Shown here piece after piece: positions 27,994 to 30,778 of a stretch of DNA of 30,778 nucleotides (positions are counted from its first letter, which is position 1; every line of letters begins with the position of its first letter). Origin of the DNA: a virus; IMG/VR virus record IMGVR_UViG_3300020020_000124, positions 1 through 30,778 of that record. One strand, written 5' to 3'. The notes below the pieces were generated by a model that did not search any database, was not told the origin of the DNA, and saw only the letters and a list, made by a program, of their open reading frames with translations. The position numbers and the translations under genes were made by a program.

Positions 27994-28036
27994 GCTCGGC
28001 ACCCCTACTTCTTTTGAACGGGAGCAAACGCGGTGA
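27890..28036 (+). CDS. Small ORF inside the repeated unit
   Basis: Forty-eight codons from GTG 27890, VTNSDGVTHHSNVGLQMGLG..., ending FEREQTR*. GGGAG lies before the GTG and the start overlaps the previous stop (GTGA). Both ends are defined by the 19-bp repeats, so the frame is exactly one repeat unit (147 nt). No family recognised. It could be a genuine gene or just the spacer in a tandem duplication. Confidence 0.4.
   Translation: MTNSDGVTHHSNVGLQMGLGQARKTQPDSEVACPTLGTPTSFEREQTR
28018..28036 (+). repeat. Third copy of the 19-bp junction repeat
   Basis: ACGGGAGCAAACGCGGTGA, identical to 27875-27893 and 30660-30678. It supplies a gene's last codons (REQTR*), the GGGAG ribosome site and the GTG start of the next gene in one unit. 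A degenerate copy, ACGGGAGACAACGAGGTGA, is at 28234-28252. Confidence 0.85.
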
Positions 28037-28251
28037 GCGAGAACCCTCCAGTCCCCTTTCGGCCGACCGCAGCCCATTGGTTGGGTGACCGCGACGCCGC
28101 CGACGAAACAAGGCACGCCGCCGATAGACGCGGCGTCGTCCTGTATTTCTACGACGAGGCTGCTTGCAGGGATTTCCTTGCGTGGCTCACTCAGGTCAAC
28201 GCTCCGGTGACGGCCGCGCTGTCCACATCTACACGGGAGACAACGAGGTGA
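28033..28251 (+). CDS. Hypothetical protein ending in a junction tail
   Basis: A 72-residue protein, (GTG)SENPPVPFRPTAAHWLGDRD..., with GVVLYFYDEAACRDFLAWL in the middle. Its last residues, VTAALSTSTRETTR, resemble the micro-ORF family (MTALST...) followed by a degenerate REQTR end, so the C-terminus seems replaced by junction sequence. GTG start preceded by GGGAG. No family recognised. Confidence 0.6.
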   Translation: MSENPPVPFRPTAAHWLGDRDAADETRHAADRRGVVLYFYDEAACRDFLAWLTQVNAPVTAALSTSTRETTR

Positions 28252-28257
28252 GAGATC

Positions 28258-28434
28258 ATGGTTATGGATGATGCCGCAGATGAAATCGCGCGACTGAAGC
28301 GCGAGATCGAGCGACAAAATACGATGATCCTGGAATTGACGGAAGATCGCGAGATAAAGAACAGCCAGATCGCTGAGTTTCGAGAGCGTGTCGCCGCGCT
28401 TATCACATCTGAAGGCGGTGACGGGGATAACTGA
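28258..28434 (+). CDS. Coiled-coil small protein
   Basis: A 58-residue protein, MVMDDAADEIARLKREIERQNTMILELTEDREIKN...: a clear heptad pattern of Ile/Leu for residues ~9-45. The C-terminus, VAALITSEGGDGDN, again resembles the junction family. GAGGTGAGAG precedes the ATG. The stop overlaps the next ATG (TGATG). Confidence 0.6.
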   Translation: MVMDDAADEIARLKREIERQNTMILELTEDREIKNSQIAEFRERVAALITSEGGDGDN

Positions 28435-28565
28435 TGAGAACATTCTTTCGACGGTGGTACGGCGACCGATGTCCGTATTGGACATGGCCGCTAACGGTTG
28501 GGGCGCCGCTTATTGCCCTATCTTTTTGGCAAATGGCTAGGGCACTCGACATGGCGTGTAGGTGA
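28434..28565 (+). CDS. Tiny membrane protein (43 residues)
   Basis: MRTFFRRWYGDRCPYWTWPLTVGAPLIALSFWQMARALDMACR: a basic N-terminus, then one membrane helix (about 19-38). Start in TGATG overlap. Its AGGTGAG end provides the ribosome site of the micro-ORF at 28569. Confidence 0.55.
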   Translation: MRTFFRRWYGDRCPYWTWPLTVGAPLIALSFWQMARALDMACR

Positions 28566-28568
28566 GCG

Positions 28569-28622
28569 ATGACCGCACTAAGCACGAACAACGTTCCCAC
28601 ATCTAAACGCGGTGAGACGTGA
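28569..28622 (+). CDS. Micro-ORF, junction family (MTALSTNNVPTSKRGET)
   Basis: Seventeen codons. The stop at 28620-28622 overlaps the GTG of the cytosine methylase (GTGA) and precedes the ATG of the overlapping frame by a base. AAACGCGGTGAG inside resembles the 19-bp repeat end. Likely a re-initiation leader for the methylase gene. Confidence 0.5.
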   Translation: MTALSTNNVPTSKRGET

Positions 28623-29614
28623 ATGTCCTCGACCTCTTCAGCGGGATCGGCGGGTTCAGCCTCGGGCTCGAGCGGGCCGGAATGCGAACCGTCGCGTTCT
28701 GTGAGGTCAAACCGTTCGCCAGACGCGTCCTTGCTGAGCGATGGCCGCACGTTCCCTGCTACCCCGACGTTAGAGGGCTCACCGCCAATCGGCTCCGGGC
28801 AGATGGAATTACTGCCGATGTCATCTGCGGCGGGTTTCCATGCCAGGACATCAGCTCGGCCGGCCGGGGTGCTGGAATTGATGGCACGCGCAGCGGCCTC
28901 TGGGCAGAGTACGCCAGACTTATTGGCGAACTTCGACCCCGCTACGTCATCGTGGAGAACGTCGCAGCGCTGCTTGGTCGGGGGCTTGGCCGAGTTCTCG
29001 GAGATTTGGCCGCGCTCCGGTACGATGCGGAGTGGGACTGCGTACCAGCGTCCGCCATTGGCGCTCGCCACCGACGCGACCGTATCTGGATTGTGGGCTA
29101 CCCCGGTTGCGCAACCAGCGGGCGGCACCCCGGAACGCTTCCTCGATCGCAAGAGGGAGAGCGTGGCGCGCGGCCACAGCATGGGGATTTCGCTGACCGA
29201 CTTGAGTTTGCAAGTCCAGGCAGCGGAGCGGGGCCTTTGGCCGACGCCAACCAGTCAGGACAACGATCAGGTTGCGGGCCGAGGAGCAGCGGCGGGACAC
29301 AAGAAGCGCGGAACGACCTTGGGTGGCGCGGTTCGGATGTGGCCGACGCCGAACGCGGGCGACTTCAAGGCGGGCATATCGAACGCGCCTGGGCGCCAGC
29401 AATCATCCCTGCCGCGATCGGTTGGCATTGCCGAGGGGGCGAGCTCGGGGAAGCGTGGCGGGTTGAACCCGACGTGGGTCGAATGGCTTATGGGGTTCCC
29501 GATGGGCTGGACCGAATTGAAGGTCTCGGCAACGCCGTCGTCCCGCAAATCCCGGAAATCATCGGGCGGGCAATCATGACCGCGCTTAGCACGAATAAAG
29601 GAGGCGAAACATGA
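28619..29614 (+). CDS. C5-cytosine DNA methyltransferase
   Basis: A 331-residue enzyme with ordered C5-MTase motifs: I DLFSGIGGFSLGLERAG (5-21, SAM binding), IV GGFPCQDIS (71-79, catalytic Cys75), VI ENV (113-115), VIII-like GARHRRDRIW (148-157), X GLGNAVVPQ (302-310). The target-recognition stretch between VIII and X contains repeats LADANQSG and VADAERGR. It likely protects phage DNA against restriction, as no restriction enzyme is near. GTG start overlaps a micro-ORF stop. The last 12 residues (MTALSTNKGGET) are themselves a junction-family micro-ORF fused in frame. Almost the entire gene overlaps another long frame. Confidence 0.92.
   Translation: MNVLDLFSGIGGFSLGLERAGMRTVAFCEVKPFARRVLAERWPHVPCYPDVRGLTANRLRADGITADVICGGFPCQDISSAGRGAGIDGTRSGLWAEYARLIGELRPRYVIVENVAALLGRGLGRVLGDLAALRYDAEWDCVPASAIGARHRRDRIWIVGYPGCATSGRHPGTLPRSQEGERGARPQHGDFADRLEFASPGSGAGPLADANQSGQRSGCGPRSSGGTQEARNDLGWRGSDVADAERGRLQGGHIERAWAPAIIPAAIGWHCRGGELGEAWRVEPDVGRMAYGVPDGLDRIEGLGNAVVPQIPEIIGRAIMTALSTNKGGET
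28623..29579 (+). CDS. Overlapping frame inside the methylase gene
   Basis: A 318-codon frame from ATG 28623, +1 relative to the methylase. It resembles a widespread phage protein I recognise from its motifs: WRTSQRCL (111-118), WPRSGTMRSGTAYQRPPL (129-146), SGLWATP (155-161), GLWPTPTSQD (204-213), RMWPTPNAGDFKAG (238-251) and LNPTWVEWLMGFPMGWTEL (281-299). LWATP and WPTPT correspond to the other frame's IWIVGYP and LADAN, and the WVEWLMGFP tail is opposite GRMAYGVPD/GLGNAVVP. Its stop overlaps the micro-ORF ATG (ATGA). Function unknown. It could be a real second product or a by-product of a strongly conserved methylase; long and start-stop-coupled, it is more than chance. Confidence 0.5.
   Translation: MSSTSSAGSAGSASGSSGPECEPSRSVRSNRSPDASLLSDGRTFPATPTLEGSPPIGSGQMELLPMSSAAGFHARTSARPAGVLELMARAAASGQSTPDLLANFDPATSSWRTSQRCLVGGLAEFSEIWPRSGTMRSGTAYQRPPLALATDATVSGLWATPVAQPAGGTPERFLDRKRESVARGHSMGISLTDLSLQVQAAERGLWPTPTSQDNDQVAGRGAAAGHKKRGTTLGGAVRMWPTPNAGDFKAGISNAPGRQQSSLPRSVGIAEGASSGKRGGLNPTWVEWLMGFPMGWTELKVSATPSSRKSRKSSGGQS
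29576..29614 (+). CDS. Micro-ORF, junction family (MTALSTNKGGET), fused to methylase
   Basis: ATG 29576 overlaps the stop of the overlapping frame (ATGA); the 12 codons are in frame with, and end, the methylase. AAAGGAGGC inside is a full ribosome site for the gene at 29611, which overlaps by four bases. Confidence 0.45.
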   Translation: MTALSTNKGGET

Positions 29615-29811
29615 AGCCAGATGAGATCGATACTATTGTGGACCTGATCCGCACGGTGGATCGCGATAAAGCCATCCACCTGTTCGCCACCTATATCAAG
29701 ACAGCGAAAATTCAAGGCTGGCTGGATGGGTCACAGTCGGCGAGCAAAACCTTTGATGACGTAATGGACCGCGAACGACTGACACACACACCGACCAAAG
29801 GAGCCGCCTAA
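29611..29811 (+). CDS. Hypothetical small protein
   Basis: A 66-residue protein, MKPDEIDTIVDLIRTVDRDK..., helical and charged, ending HTPTKGAA. AAAGGAGG precedes the ATG. The stop overlaps the next ATG (TAATG). No family recognised. Confidence 0.6.
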   Translation: MKPDEIDTIVDLIRTVDRDKAIHLFATYIKTAKIQGWLDGSQSASKTFDDVMDRERLTHTPTKGAA

Positions 29812-29921
29812 TGACACTCGGGGAAATAGGAGGGCTCGCATTCCTTGGCGTGTGCGCGCTGGCAATGCTGATCGCCATCGTTCGTTTCCTCCCCGGCGAT
29901 GTAACCCGATGGCCGCGCTAA
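29811..29921 (+). CDS. Tiny membrane protein (36 residues)
   Basis: MTLGEIGGLAFLGVCALAMLIAIVRFLPGDVTRWPR: one transmembrane helix with a basic end. AAAGGAG lies before the ATG. A micro-ORF begins inside its last codons. Confidence 0.6.
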   Translation: MTLGEIGGLAFLGVCALAMLIAIVRFLPGDVTRWPR

Positions 29922-29947
29922 CATCCCATAAGTCCGGTGACGCATGA
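29909..29947 (+). CDS. Micro-ORF, junction family (MAALTSHKSGDA)
   Basis: Twelve codons overlapping the end of the membrane peptide and ending in an ATGA overlap with the next gene. Fourth member of the family with stand-alone or in-frame start. Confidence 0.45.
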   Translation: MAALTSHKSGDA

Positions 29948-30150
29948 CTGAAACAATCCGCATGGGCTTCGCCGGGTTTCAAGACGGCACATTTGAATTG
30001 ATCCTTGTGAACCCAAGGACGGGCAAGGAAACCATGCTCTGCGGTCAGCTTAAGCCCGGTCAACTGGCAGTTGTGGATGCCATTCTGCCTACGTGTGTGT
30101 TCATCACAGTTGAGCCCGCCGCACTATCCGCAGATAAGGGGGCTGACTGA
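29944..30150 (+). CDS. Hypothetical small protein
   Basis: A 68-residue protein, MTETIRMGFAGFQDGTFELI..., beta-rich (FELILVNPRTGKETMLCGQL, CVFITVEPA). Overlaps at both ends (ATGA, TGATG). No family recognised. Confidence 0.6.
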   Translation: MTETIRMGFAGFQDGTFELILVNPRTGKETMLCGQLKPGQLAVVDAILPTCVFITVEPAALSADKGAD

Positions 30151-30272
30151 TGACCGAATCTGCCGTGGAGCGCCTCTGCGCTCTTAAATCGCTGGCGTCT
30201 TTTCCACGCTTGGCTAAGGAGAGTCGCGTTCTCCCGGCAGCGCTTCCCACGGGAGACCGCGCCGATGGCTGA
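30150..30272 (+). CDS. Hypothetical small protein
   Basis: Forty residues, MTESAVERLCALKSLASFPR..., coupled to its upstream neighbour (TGATG) and overlapping the next ATG by eight bases. No family recognised. Confidence 0.45.
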   Translation: MTESAVERLCALKSLASFPRLAKESRVLPAALPTGDRADG

Positions 30273-30678
30273 CATAGTAGAGCGGCTGCGCGAAAACGCC
30301 GCTAGGTTTCATCCCAAGGACTTTCTGCATGAGGCCGCCGACGAGATCGAGCGGCTGCGCCGTGATTGTGCCGAACTTTATCAGGTTATAGGCAATATGG
30401 CCGAGCACTGCCCTGACCCGGAAGACCCGGCCATCATCAAGGCTCTCGACAACGCCAGCGACGCGGCAAATGCCGACCCACGGCGTCACGATGATCTGTT
30501 GCCGTTTATTCTTCCCGCCCCATTGCACATCCATAAGGGCGGCGACGTTCGCGACGCCTTCCTTCGGCACAAAGAGCAGCATCCAGAGCCAACGAAGGAA
30601 GAGGACATGTCGCCGCTGCAACGCAGAATGCAGTCCGAAGGAATGCCGAAGCGCATTAAACGGGAGCAAACGCGGTGA
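30265..30678 (+). CDS. Hypothetical helical protein ending REQTR
   Basis: A 137-residue protein. ADIVERLRENAARFHPKDFLHEAADEIERLRRDCAEL is a typical phage 'ead/Ea22-like' helical N-terminus (IVERLR...AADEIERLR). Residues ~86-95 include LHIHKGGDV, matching the micro-ORF family in frame, so it appears to have absorbed a junction sequence. It ends with KREQTR from the 19-bp repeat. Confidence 0.6.
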   Translation: MADIVERLRENAARFHPKDFLHEAADEIERLRRDCAELYQVIGNMAEHCPDPEDPAIIKALDNASDAANADPRRHDDLLPFILPAPLHIHKGGDVRDAFLRHKEQHPEPTKEEDMSPLQRRMQSEGMPKRIKREQTR

Positions 30679-30778
30679 CTAATTCGGATGGGGTGACGCA
30701 CCACAGTAATGTTGGCTTGCAAATGGGATTGGGACAGGCACGTAAGACCCAACCCGACTCCGAGGTAGCGTGTCCTAC
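30660..30778 (+). repeat. 119-bp direct repeat, copy 2 (window end)
   Basis: Identical to 27875-27993; the window ends inside it. It begins another copy of the VTNSDG frame from GTG 30675. Because the sequence ends with the repeat, either a real duplication or an assembly break at a repeat is possible. Confidence 0.85.
30675..30778 (+). CDS. Second copy of the VTNSDG frame (partial)
   Basis: GTG start overlapping the stop of the preceding gene, same sequence as 27890 onward, cut by the window end after 34 complete codons. Same caveat as the repeat it lies in. Confidence 0.35.
   Translation, partial: MTNSDGVTHHSNVGLQMGLGQARKTQPDSEVACP

Noticed and set aside
1-30778. CRISPR array, tRNA gene, reverse transcriptase/DGR, integrase
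   Set aside because: I looked because BPP-1-like phages can carry a diversity-generating retroelement, but saw no reverse transcriptase motif (YxDD context), no template/variable repeat pair, no regularly spaced repeats, no tRNA cloverleaf and no tyrosine or serine recombinase motif. They may lie outside the window.

Overview
The window is a fragment of a GC-rich, temperate, podovirus-like phage or prophage of an alphaproteobacterium, most plausibly one of the Rhizobiales. The reasons are a T7/BPP-1-type head module (head-to-tail connector, Bbp19-like protein, scaffold, capsid), a CI-type S24 repressor, and small relatives of alphaproteobacterial cell-cycle regulators (GcrA, SciP, possibly GapR). 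It is incomplete: the capsid gene runs off the left edge, the right edge falls inside a repeat, and I see no integrase, DNA polymerase, helicase or complete lysis cassette.

Layout. From 1 to about 22,380 nearly everything is on the minus strand, so transcription runs right to left. Reading leftwards: a block of small regulators and DNA-modifying proteins (22,376-16,419: HTH proteins, GapR-like, GcrA-like, SciP-like, DUF1376, Dam-type methylase, LuxR-type HTH, a likely late regulator); a strong terminator (16,331-16,361); then the late genes. These are small secreted or unknown proteins, a DEDDy exonuclease with a zinc ribbon, a DUF1937 protein, small terminase, an RTX-repeat protein, tail/adhesin proteins, large terminase, portal, Bbp19-like protein, scaffold and major capsid protein. 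The capsid gene is split by a group I intron carrying a LAGLIDADG endonuclease. One secreted gene (9078-9422) lies on the opposite strand with its own promoter, a typical moron.

From 22,448 to the end the genes are on the plus strand, except a minus-strand Cro/YdaS-like gene (23,167-23,382). The switch is the CI-like repressor (23,467-24,120) with four copies of a 17-bp operator arranged as two pairs of identical 15-bp spacing: one pair covers the divergent cro-like promoter, the other the early promoter at about 24,150-24,200. The early operon encodes small proteins, a probable single-strand annealing protein, an HNH homing endonuclease, NinB, a second HNH protein, an Rmf/CrpP-like protein, a C5-cytosine methylase and many tiny genes joined by overlapping stop/start codons.

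Most notable: (1) the C5 methylase gene is covered almost end to end by a second open frame that itself resembles a widespread phage protein; (2) a family of 11-17-codon micro-ORFs or gene tails with related sequence sits at successive gene junctions in 27.5-30.0 kb; (3) the twin-operator switch predicts a leaderless cro-like mRNA; (4) a group I intron splits the capsid gene after nine codons; (5) several host cell-cycle regulator look-alikes cluster in one operon. All family calls are from reading the sequence; no database search was run.
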